The notes under the pieces: generated by a model
Databases searched by the model: none
Told to the model about the DNA's origin: nothing
Seen by the model: the letters and a program-made list of their open reading frames with translations, nothing else
Made by a program: the position numbers and the translations under genes
Shown: piece after piece, positions 1 to 5,461 of the stretch
How the letters are laid out: every line of letters begins with the position of its first letter
How positions within the stretch are numbered: position 1 is the stretch's first letter
Assembly: GCA_035763085.1 (NCBI GenBank)
Contig: DASUBV010000221.1
Coordinates: 1 to 7,766 of the forward strand
Direction: 5' to 3'
Source: DASUBV01 sp035763085
GTDB lineage: Bacteria > Actinomycetota > Actinomycetes > Streptosporangiales > Streptosporangiaceae
Length of the DNA stretch: 7,766 nt

Positions 1-812
1 CCTGGCGACGGGCGCGGTGCCTTGATGCCGTGGACTGCGGTGTACTCGCCGGCCAGCCACGGGGCCAGGTCATCGATAAGCATGGCGAGCAGGGACGGGT
101 CGGCTGACGGGGCGCGGGCCACCGTCGCGGCGGTGCCTAGCTGCTCAGCCCGCTCCGGGTAGTAGTGACCGAAGACCTCAGCCGACCTGCGGAGGTCGCT
201 GGTCCAGCCGCCCCAGCGCGGCATCACCAGCGTGAACCCGGTGCGCACGAGCTTCCGTGAAACAGCCCGGCTCAGCGCCCTGCGATCGGCGCCGGTGACG
301 GCCTCGGCTGCGCGAGTGTGCCAGCGCGGCAGCATCAGGGCCAGGTCGCCGTTGGTCTCGCGAGCCAGCAGTCCGGTCGGGTGGTACCGGGGCAGCTGCT
401 CGGCCAGGTCGTCGCCGAGCAGCGGCGTGCACAGGCAGGCGATGAAGAACCCGAGGTCGAACCGCTCCAGCTCGCTGAGCAGCACGCCGGCGCTGGACAT
501 CTCGATCCCCACGCCGCTGAGCAGCGGGAATGAGGTGGCCAGCGCCACCTCGACGGCCCCGGCATCCGCGCGGTCGGCCGTGGTCGCCTCCTCGCGCAGC
601 GCGAGCATCAGGTCGAGGTCGGACACTCCCGGAACGGCCCCGCCGCGCGCGATGCTGCCGTAGAGGTAGGCGCTGTGCAGCCGGCTGCGTCCGAATACCT
701 CCGTAAGGAGCGCGCGGGCGGCGTCGACGACGGGGACATAGGCCGCTGGCACCAGATCCAGCGAGCCCTCGCGCGCAATCGTCCCGTCGTCCCGCAGCCC
801 GTGATCATCCAC
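1..812 (-). CDS. Nucleotidyltransferase domain protein (Pol beta superfamily), C-terminus cut by window edge
   Basis: The reverse strand is open from a GTG at 812 to the left edge with no stop, giving 270 residues of a protein whose C-terminus is missing. Residues 49-67 carry the nucleotidyltransferase signature: YLYGS (49-53) followed by SDLDL with Asp65 and Asp67, the GS...DxD metal-binding pattern of the Pol beta/MNT superfamily. Glu104 in the following strand (GIEM) could be the third carboxylate. The rest is largely helical, with repeated MLPRW/MPRW segments (near 165 and 206), and resembles the C-terminal part of stand-alone nucleotidyltransferases and aminoglycoside adenylyltransferase-like proteins. 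Such enzymes transfer an NMP to a hydroxyl group of a small molecule or protein; the substrate here is unknown. I chose GTG 812 because an AGGG lies about 8 bases upstream. GTG 752 and TTG 851 are in-frame alternatives. The gene is divergent from the methyltransferase at 956. Confidence 0.85.
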   Translation of the reverse strand, partial: MDDHGLRDDGTIAREGSLDLVPAAYVPVVDAARALLTEVFGRSRLHSAYLYGSIARGGAVPGVSDLDLMLALREEATTADRADAGAVEVALATSFPLLSGVGIEMSSAGVLLSELERFDLGFFIACLCTPLLGDDLAEQLPRYHPTGLLARETNGDLALMLPRWHTRAAEAVTGADRRALSRAVSRKLVRTGFTLVMPRWGGWTSDLRRSAEVFGHYYPERAEQLGTAATVARAPSADPSLLAMLIDDLAPWLAGEYTAVHGIKAPRPSP

Positions 813-838
813 CGGGCCACCCTGCCGGGTCAGGGCGC

Positions 839-957
839 ACCCTGGCGACAAGATTTTCCGACCCTGGCGCGGCGAGCCGTCGCCCGCGTGCGCGTTCGCC
901 GCCAGCGCAGCCGGGGCCGTAGCCGTGGTCCTCAGCGCCGGGTTACCTTGCCAGGGT
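839..957. repeat. ACCCTGGC boxes in the divergent intergenic region
   Basis: ACCCTGGCG occurs as a direct repeat at 839-847 and 861-869, 22 bases apart, which is about two helical turns. The core ACCCTGGC recurs in inverted orientation at 950-957, touching the GTG start of the plus-strand methyltransferase. A near copy, ACCCTGCC, lies at 819-826. The spacing and the placement between two divergent genes would fit binding sites for a shared regulator. Eight to nine bases in GC-rich DNA can recur by chance, so this is only a candidate. Confidence 0.3.
944..956 (+). promoter_or_regulatory. Possible -10 element for a leaderless methyltransferase transcript
   Basis: TACCTT at 944-949 matches the actinobacterial TANNNT -10 pattern. 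It ends 7 bases before the GTG at 956, the distance expected if transcription starts at the first base of the start codon. No convincing -35 hexamer is visible at 17-18 bases upstream, and no Shine-Dalgarno lies at normal spacing, so a leaderless mRNA is plausible but weakly supported. Confidence 0.35.
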
Positions 958-1657
958 GGCAGGTCCGGGCGCGCCCGTGGCGCGGTACGACGAATGGGCC
1001 GACTGGTACGAGAGCTACCTGACCGGCAGTGCCAGCGACTTCACCAGCCGGACCACCAGCGCGCTGACGCAGGTCCTGGGCGAGGGAGCGGGCCCGCTTC
1101 TCGACCTGGCCTGCGGAACCGGCTTCTTCGGTCCGGTACTCCGATCGCTTGGCTGGGCCCCGCTGGGCCTGGACCTGTCCCGCGCCCAGCTGGAGTACGC
1201 GCGCCGCCGGATGCCGGTGGCCGTGGCCGACGCGGCCCGCCCGCCGCTGCGTCCGGGGGCACTCGCGGCGATCTCGTCGGTCCTGTGTCACACCGACATC
1301 GACGACTACGCCGCGGCCTGCCGGGCACTTGTCCCGGCGCTGCGGCCGGGCGGGACCTTCGCGCATGTCGGGGTGCATCCCTGCTTCATCGGCGCGTTCG
1401 CGGACCGGTCCGATCCGGCCGGAGTCCGTATCTCGCCGGGCTACTGGCGGCGCGAGCGCCGTTTCGACTCCTGGTCGCCGCACGGGGTGCGTGACAAGGT
1501 CGGCGCGACGCACCTGCCGCTCGGCGATCTCCTGGGTGCGCTGACGGCCGCTGGCCTGGTCATCGAGCGAGTAGTGGAGATCGGCAGCCCGGTCCCCGAT
1601 ATCCTCGCCGTCCGCTGCACCCGCCCCGCTGCACCCATTGCGCCGGGACCGGGATGA
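956..1657 (+). CDS. Class I SAM-dependent methyltransferase
   Basis: This 233-residue protein has the Rossmann-like methyltransferase fold. Motif I is LLDLACGTG at residues 48-56 (SAM binding). The acidic end of strand 2 is GLDLS (71-75), expected to contact the ribose. ADAARPP (91-97) matches the adenine-contacting motif II region, and RPGGTF (130-135) is the motif III turn. The short N-terminal YDEWADWYESY segment is typical of Methyltransf_11/25-type small-molecule enzymes. It would move a methyl group from SAM to an unknown acceptor. It starts at GTG 956; GTG 977 is an in-frame alternative just before the YDEWADWY motif. It is divergent from the nucleotidyltransferase and convergent, with a 21-base gap, to a second methyltransferase that has clearly different sequence. 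The family call is firm; the substrate cannot be read from the sequence. Confidence 0.9.
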   Translation: MAGPGAPVARYDEWADWYESYLTGSASDFTSRTTSALTQVLGEGAGPLLDLACGTGFFGPVLRSLGWAPLGLDLSRAQLEYARRRMPVAVADAARPPLRPGALAAISSVLCHTDIDDYAAACRALVPALRPGGTFAHVGVHPCFIGAFADRSDPAGVRISPGYWRRERRFDSWSPHGVRDKVGATHLPLGDLLGALTAAGLVIERVVEIGSPVPDILAVRCTRPAAPIAPGPG

Positions 1658-1664
1658 CGGCGAG

Positions 1665-1688
1665 CAGGCCTGACGGGCTCAGGGCCTG
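1665..1688. terminator. Possible bidirectional terminator hairpin between convergent methyltransferases
   Basis: CAGGCC (1665-1670) can pair with GGCCTG (1683-1688) across a 12-base loop. It lies just after the plus-strand stop at 1657 and overlaps the last codons of the minus-strand gene ending at 1679. It has no T tract on either side, which is common for actinobacterial terminators but makes the call weak. Confidence 0.25.
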
Positions 1689-2404
1689 ACGGCGCGCAGG
1701 TGGAGGAACAGCGGTATGCGCTGCCAGCGCCGGGCCGCCGGGTCGCGTGCCACCGCCTCGTCGGGTGCCCGCACCTCGCGGATTGTCTCGGTCAGCAGCC
1801 CGGCGTCGGCCAGCGCCGCGAAATAAGCCTCCAGCGGCCGGTGCTTGCTGTGAAACGTCAGCCGGTGACCGTCCCGGTCCAGCGCCATGGAAAGCGGCGC
1901 CGGATCCAGGTAGGAACCCGAGATCACGAACGGTGCCGCCCCGTCGCGGGTCGTGAACGAGCCCGCCGAGTTCACCGGATGCGGGATCGCCGCGCATAGG
2001 TGGCCGGAGCGCTTCAGCACTCGGGCGGCCGCCCGGATGGCGGCGGGCATGTCGTCGATGTCGTGCAGGCACATGTAGGCCACGACCAGGTCGAAGGTCT
2101 CATCGGCGAAGGGCAGCGCGGTGGCATCGGCGCGCACGGCCGGCGCCGGGTTCGGGTGGGTGACGGCGAGCTGCACCATGGTCGGCGCGGCATCAGCGCC
2201 GGCAACCTGGTAGCCGCGGGACAGGAGCAGCCGGCTGATGCGGCCCTCGCCGCAGGCCAGGTCGAGCACCTGACCATCTGGCGGGGGCAGCAGGTCCAGC
2301 AGGGCCGGCAGGTTGACGTGCTCGTGTGAGTGATCATGACCTGGGGTGCGGGCGAACCGCGCCCAGTTCTCCGCCTCCGACTCCCAGCCCTGCAGCATGC
2401 TCAC
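1679..2404 (-). CDS. Class I SAM-dependent methyltransferase, second gene of the MOSC operon
   Basis: This 241-residue methyltransferase is complete. Residues 46-54 (VLDLACGEG) form motif I, GADAAP (69-74) ends strand 2, and RADATALPF (91-99) is the motif II region. The segment VVAYMCLHDIDD is typical of Methyltransf_11 proteins, and HPVNSAG (142-148) lies where such enzymes usually shape the acceptor site. A His-rich stretch (GHDHSHEH, 22-29) precedes the core. The call is a small-molecule methyltransferase with unknown acceptor. GTG 2404 is taken as the start because it leaves 17 bases to the upstream MOSC stop and has a CAGG 8 bases upstream; ATG 2398, two codons in, is a possible alternative. 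It is probably co-transcribed and translationally coupled with the MOSC gene. Confidence 0.9.
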   Translation of the reverse strand: MSMLQGWESEAENWARFARTPGHDHSHEHVNLPALLDLLPPPDGQVLDLACGEGRISRLLLSRGYQVAGADAAPTMVQLAVTHPNPAPAVRADATALPFADETFDLVVAYMCLHDIDDMPAAIRAAARVLKRSGHLCAAIPHPVNSAGSFTTRDGAAPFVISGSYLDPAPLSMALDRDGHRLTFHSKHRPLEAYFAALADAGLLTETIREVRAPDEAVARDPAARRWQRIPLFLHLRAVRP

Positions 2405-2418
2405 GGCAGCAGCCTGCC
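2405..2418 (-). promoter_or_regulatory. Hairpin covering the ribosome-binding site of the second methyltransferase
   Basis: On the minus-strand mRNA the sequence GGCAG-GCTG-CTGCC lies directly before GTG 2404. The five-base arms (2418-2414 and 2409-2405) pair perfectly around a four-base loop and enclose the only Shine-Dalgarno-like CAGG. A ribosome finishing the MOSC gene at 2423 would sit beside it and could open it, so translational coupling is plausible. Confidence 0.35.
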
Positions 2419-2422
2419 GTGC

Positions 2423-3256
2423 CTACGCGGCGATCGTGGCCGTGTCGCCGAGCCGGACTGTTCCTGGCGACAGGACCTGGGCGTAATTTCCGAAGCAGGC
2501 CGCCCGCCCCAGCCCCGGTATCTCCCTCCGGCGCCGGGCGATGGCGCGCAGCACCTCCGGCGCGTGATCCAGGCCGGGCTGCTCCGCCGCCGGGATCGCG
2601 CACCGCGGCGTGGGCGACAGGATCCGCAGCACCAGGTCCGGGCCGACCTGGATGCGGTCGCCGGGCTCCGGTTCCCGGTCCAGGGACAGGACCAGGTTGG
2701 GCCGCACCCGCCGCAGGTCGGTCGGCGCCGCCTCGCGCTTGAGCTCATCCAGTGCCCTCGTGGTGACCAGGTGCACCGCGGCGAAGTCCACGAACCGCTG
2801 GCCCGCCACCACGTTCCTGATCTCGGTGATCTCCTCCCGGCCGGCCCCGGCGGCTCTGGCCCACTCCGGAATCATCCCCGGCTCCTTCGGCCACAGCCGG
2901 TGCAGCCGGGCATCCGGCGGGACCTTGCTGGAGAGCCGGACCCGGGCGCCGAGCCACCGGGACAGGGCCTCGTCGGCCGGCGCGGTGCCAGCCCGGAGCG
3001 GCTCACCGCCCGGCACGCAGACCATCACCTGGTCGCCGCCGGCATCGTTCACCGCGGTGGCGGTGACGAACAGCATCCGCCCCCACCGGCGCGGGTTCTT
3101 CGCGCTGACCACGATCCCGTCAGCGGTCAGGCAGGCGAAGGCGCGATCCCCGTCCGGTCCGTCCGGGCCGAACCGGGCGCAGGTCACCGACTCGCCTTGC
3201 GCGGACTTGACCGGGTAGCGCCAGATGGACTCAACCACGATGCACGATTCTCCCAC
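2423..3256 (-). CDS. MOSC domain protein with N-terminal MOSC_N beta-barrel
   Basis: This 277-residue protein has the two-part layout of mARC/MOCOS C-terminal-like MOSC proteins. The N-terminal beta-barrel has IWRYPVKSAQGE (11-22) and GDRAF (36-40). The MOSC domain follows, with RRVRPNLVL (182-190) and TPRCAIP (216-222). Cys219 occupies the conserved MOSC cysteine, which in characterised relatives ligates molybdenum or takes part in sulfur transfer. It therefore probably binds molybdenum cofactor or acts on sulfur in the cytoplasm; no partner domain (ferredoxin, PLP) is present. GTG 3256 gives the longest frame. GTG 3238, six codons in, places the first residues closer to the usual start before the WRYPVKS motif and has GGGAG 11 bases upstream, so the true start is unsettled. 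The methyltransferase follows 17 bases downstream. Confidence 0.88.
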   Translation of the reverse strand: MGESCIVVESIWRYPVKSAQGESVTCARFGPDGPDGDRAFACLTADGIVVSAKNPRRWGRMLFVTATAVNDAGGDQVMVCVPGGEPLRAGTAPADEALSRWLGARVRLSSKVPPDARLHRLWPKEPGMIPEWARAAGAGREEITEIRNVVAGQRFVDFAAVHLVTTRALDELKREAAPTDLRRVRPNLVLSLDREPEPGDRIQVGPDLVLRILSPTPRCAIPAAEQPGLDHAPEVLRAIARRRREIPGLGRAACFGNYAQVLSPGTVRLGDTATIAA

Positions 3257-3331
3257 GTGCCTGCTGCCGGCCTCGAAGAGCCGCCCGCAGCGCCCCGGAG
3301 CCGCCCAGCCAGCCGCGCGGGCCAGCCGGCC

Positions 3332-3346
3332 GGCTCCGCGGGAGCC
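3332..3346 (-). terminator. Hairpin after the AraC-DinB gene
   Basis: GGCTCC (3332-3337) and GGAGCC (3341-3346) form a perfect six-pair stem with a GCG loop. It begins 10 bases after the minus-strand stop at 3357. There is no T tract. It partly overlaps a 12-base palindrome, AGCCGGCCGGCT (3324-3335). A GC-rich terminator or attenuator between this gene and MOSC is likely. No clear promoter is visible in the 100-base gap, so MOSC may depend partly on read-through. Confidence 0.4.
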
Positions 3347-3356
3347 ACGCCGGGCG

Positions 3357-4268
3357 CTAGGCTGGCTCAGCCACCCAGCGCATCGGGTCGCCCCAGCCCA
3401 GGTCGGTCGTGCCGGCCTGCTTGAGGGCCAGGATGACCAGGGTCCGGTTGTGCGCGGCGAAGGTCAGCACGTGGGCGATCATGCCGCCGTAGGTGAAGAC
3501 CTCGGCCGGCTCGCACAGCGCGTCGACGAACGTCTCGTCGAGCCGCCCGTTGTCCACCACGTCCCGGACCTCGGTCAGGAACGCCGGCGCGACCTGGGCC
3601 AGCCGGTCCCGCATCGCCCCCACGCTCTCGTGGTCCTCCAGGGACCAGTCATACTCCCGGTTGGCGATCGCGCAGTTCCACATGTCCATCTGGCCGATCA
3701 GCCGGGACAGCAGGCCGCGGATCGTCAGCCGGTCCTCGTCGACCGACAGCTCGATCTGCTCATCGAGCCGCTCGTCGGGCAGCTGCGACGCGCGCTCGAT
3801 CATCTCGCCCACGAGCCAGATGTGATGCTCGACCATCTTGGTCAGCAGGTCCATGGAAGTCACCTTCGTTCGGGCAGGCAGCCTGAGACTGCCGGGTGGC
3901 TGGAAATGCACGCCATTAGGTGTGGCGAGCTGGAACCGGCAGGGCGCGGCCCGCCATGCCGAGGGCGGGGCGCCGTACTCGCGCTGGAATGCCCGGGTGA
4001 ACGCCTCGTGCGAGGAGTACCCGGCTTCCACCGCGACCTCGAGGATGCTCCGGCGGCTGGTCAGCAGCCGGTAGGCCGAGCGCTCGAGCAGGACCCGGCG
4101 GCGGAACCGTGCCGGGCTCTCACCGGCGACCGCGCTGACTACCCGGTCGAAGTGAAACCGCGACAGGTACAGCCGCGCGGCCAGGTCCCCGCCCCGGGCC
4201 TCGTGGTCATCGAGGTGCGATGCCAGCGAGTCCACGAAGCGGATGAACGTGTCCTGCGGAATGGCCAT
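3357..4268 (-). CDS. AraC-family HTH regulator fused to a DinB-like domain
   Basis: The 303-residue protein has two parts. Residues about 10-107 form an AraC-type double HTH: LAARLYLSRFHF in the first helix pair, then SILEVAVEAGYSSHEAFTRAF and the closing REYGAPPSAWR. A linker with GVHFQPPGSLRL (119-130) leads to residues 139-303, a helical DinB-like domain starting MDLLTKMVEHHIW and ending with the HVLTFAAHNR helix (266-275). The AraC part sits at the N-terminus, the reverse of the usual effector-then-HTH order. Related fusions are known in actinobacteria from family knowledge. The expected role is a cytoplasmic one-component regulator whose DinB-like part senses or processes a ligand. ATG 4268 has no strong Shine-Dalgarno and sits in a palindrome. 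By my alignment the usual DinB metal histidines are replaced by Gln193, Phe270 and Asn274, so metal binding is doubtful. Likely targets are itself or its neighbours. Confidence 0.88.
   Translation of the reverse strand: MAIPQDTFIRFVDSLASHLDDHEARGGDLAARLYLSRFHFDRVVSAVAGESPARFRRRVLLERSAYRLLTSRRSILEVAVEAGYSSHEAFTRAFQREYGAPPSAWRAAPCRFQLATPNGVHFQPPGSLRLPARTKVTSMDLLTKMVEHHIWLVGEMIERASQLPDERLDEQIELSVDEDRLTIRGLLSRLIGQMDMWNCAIANREYDWSLEDHESVGAMRDRLAQVAPAFLTEVRDVVDNGRLDETFVDALCEPAEVFTYGGMIAHVLTFAAHNRTLVILALKQAGTTDLGWGDPMRWVAEPA
3852..3867 (-). promoter_or_regulatory. Internal ribosome-binding site and ATG at the DinB domain boundary
   Basis: Within the AraC-DinB gene, GAAGG (3867-3863) lies 8 bases before the in-frame ATG at 3854, which encodes Met139. 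This is a better Shine-Dalgarno than the one at the gene's own start. Translation from here would give a 165-residue stand-alone DinB-like protein, a normal length for that family. Whether it is used is inference. Confidence 0.45.
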
Positions 4269-4276
4269 GACGTCAT
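4267..4276. promoter_or_regulatory. Palindrome ATGACGTCAT across the AraC-DinB start codon
   Basis: ATGACGTCAT is a perfect 10-base palindrome overlapping the start codon at 4268-4266. Such a position would suit an operator for autoregulation. AraC-type proteins usually bind direct repeats, so another regulator, or chance, is equally possible. Confidence 0.25.
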
Positions 4277-4370
4277 CATGCCCAGCACAGCCGCCCAGCC
4301 GCTTGATCGGTTTTGCGCACGTCGCCGCGCCCGGCCGCCCGCTGTCCCGCCGCCCGGCGCGCCTGCCCCG

Positions 4371-5342
4371 TCAGCCGCTGGCGGCCGGGCTGCCGTACCT
4401 GGCCAGCAGCTCCTGCTCTTGCCCGATGGTGAAGCCGCGCCCCGACGGGGGCATGCCGCGGGCCCGGTCCCAGGCCAGCACGTCGGCCGCAGTGACCTCC
4501 AGTGGCGTGGCGGGCATGCCCGCCGCCCTGGCCTTGGCCGCGCTGCGCTGCTGCGACGGCCAGTCGTCCTTGACCAGCGGGAACAGCCTGGGTGAGGATT
4601 CCGGCGGAACCGGGACAACCTGCACCCTGGTGCCCGCGGCCCGCGCGCAGGTCTCGATGAGGCCGCCCAGCGTCACCGGCTCCGCGGGCCCGATCGCCTG
4701 GAAGGCACCCGGCCGGCCATCGGCCAGCAGCTGCACGACCAGCCGGGCCAGGTCACGCGAGTCGATCACCTGTACGGGCTGGCGGGGGTCGGCCGGCAGC
4801 GCCACCGGCCCGCCGCGAGCGGCCCGCTGGACCCAGTACGTCAGCCCGTCCTGCCAGTCGTGCGGGCCGGCCACCTTCCCCGGCCGCACGATCGTCGCCC
4901 GGTCGCCGAACCGGGCCGTCACGTCGTCCTCGCAGGCGACCTTGCACGGCCCGTACGTCTCGCTGTCCAGCACCTCGGTGTCCCGCCGGGGCGGCCGGCG
5001 CGGCGTGTCCTCGGTGGCGCCAGGCTGCACGCCGTCGGTCTGGTAGACGGCATGGCTGGAGATGAACAGGTACCGGCCGACCCGGTCGCCCAGCGCGTCC
5101 ATCGCCTGCCCGACGTGCCGCGGAACATAGCCGCTGACATCGACGACCGCGTCCCAGCTGCCCCCGCGCAGCGCCGCGTAGTCCCCGGTGTCCCGGTCGC
5201 CGATGAGCCGCGGCACCCCGGAGAACAGGTCACTGCCGGTCTTGCCCCGGCCGAACAGGCTGACGTCGGCCCCGCTGCGCAGGGCGTCTTCGGTGATCGC
5301 GCGGCCCACGAAGGACGTGCCGCCCAGGACGAGAATCCGCAT
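4371..5342 (-). CDS. NAD-dependent epimerase/dehydratase family protein (SDR)
   Basis: This 323-residue extended or atypical SDR begins MRILVLGGTSFVGR, whose GGTSFVG (7-13) is the Gly-rich dinucleotide-binding loop. YLFISSHAVY (91-100) supplies the active-site serine region, and YGPCK (130-134) is the YxxxK catalytic pair Tyr130/Lys134. IVRPGKVAGPHD (151-162) matches the usual post-catalytic segment, and the C-terminal third is the substrate-binding part. It would oxidise, reduce or epimerise a sugar-nucleotide-like or other small substrate with NAD(P); the identity is unknown. The frame stays open upstream to 5612, but ATG 5342 is chosen because the Rossmann strand begins there and the extension would overlap the divergent phosphotransferase. 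An AGGG lies about 10 bases upstream. Downstream, a 102-base gap without a clear terminator separates it from the AraC-DinB gene. Confidence 0.9.
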   Translation of the reverse strand: MRILVLGGTSFVGRAITEDALRSGADVSLFGRGKTGSDLFSGVPRLIGDRDTGDYAALRGGSWDAVVDVSGYVPRHVGQAMDALGDRVGRYLFISSHAVYQTDGVQPGATEDTPRRPPRRDTEVLDSETYGPCKVACEDDVTARFGDRATIVRPGKVAGPHDWQDGLTYWVQRAARGGPVALPADPRQPVQVIDSRDLARLVVQLLADGRPGAFQAIGPAEPVTLGGLIETCARAAGTRVQVVPVPPESSPRLFPLVKDDWPSQQRSAAKARAAGMPATPLEVTAADVLAWDRARGMPPSGRGFTIGQEQELLARYGSPAASG

Positions 5343-5350
5343 GACGGCCG

Positions 5351-5356
5351 ACCCTA
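5351..5356 (-). promoter_or_regulatory. Possible -10 element of the SDR gene
   Basis: On the minus strand TAGGGT (5356-5351) fits TANNNT and ends 8 bases before ATG 5342, so the transcript would have little or no leader. No good -35 is visible. The same bases could instead act as a weak AGGG ribosome-binding site. Confidence 0.35.
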
Positions 5357-5364
5357 CCGGCGAA

Positions 5365-5378
5365 GTTCGCTCCCGAAC
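5365..5378. promoter_or_regulatory. Inverted repeat GTTCG-N4-CGAAC in the divergent promoter region
   Basis: GTTCG (5365-5369) and CGAAC (5374-5378) are perfect arms around CTCC. The repeat lies between the expected -35 and -10 positions of the SDR promoter and 45 bases upstream of the phosphotransferase -35, where a repressor could act. It is a candidate operator only. Confidence 0.35.
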
Positions 5379-5423
5379 GACCAGTTTCCGGCCACGCAGG
5401 CGGGCTGCGGCATGGCAATTCCG

Positions 5424-5461
5424 TTGGCACGATCCGGCCGGCTTGCTAGTCTCACGCTCCG
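5424..5461 (+). promoter_or_regulatory. Sigma-70-type promoter of the phosphotransferase gene, leaderless
   Basis: TTGGCA (5424-5429) and TAGTCT (5447-5452) are separated by 17 bases, which is the best promoter match in the window. Transcription would be expected to begin near 5459-5461, exactly where the in-frame GTG at 5461 lies. This indicates a leaderless mRNA and decides the start codon. Confidence 0.6.

Noticed and set aside
1668..1692. Direct repeat GCCTGACGG at 1668 and 1684
   Set aside because: It is short, partly within the end of a gene, and accounted for by the weak hairpin there; there is no sign of a mobile-element target duplication.
3324..3335. 12-base palindrome AGCCGGCCGGCT
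   Set aside because: CCGG/GGCC runs are frequent in this composition, and it overlaps the more convincing hairpin at 3332-3346.
2330..3424. Plus-strand open frame of 364 codons
   Set aside because: It lies opposite the MOSC gene and parts of its neighbours. Its product is Arg/Pro/Gly-rich with no motifs, as is typical of antisense frames in GC-rich DNA.
3225..4595. Plus-strand open frame of 456 codons
   Set aside because: It is antisense to the AraC-DinB and SDR genes, which have clear domain motifs. The composition is that of a shadow frame.
5188..5460. 91-codon N-terminal extension of the phosphotransferase
   Set aside because: It overlaps the SDR gene and would run through the strong promoter at 5424-5452. 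Its sequence is low-complexity and Arg-rich.
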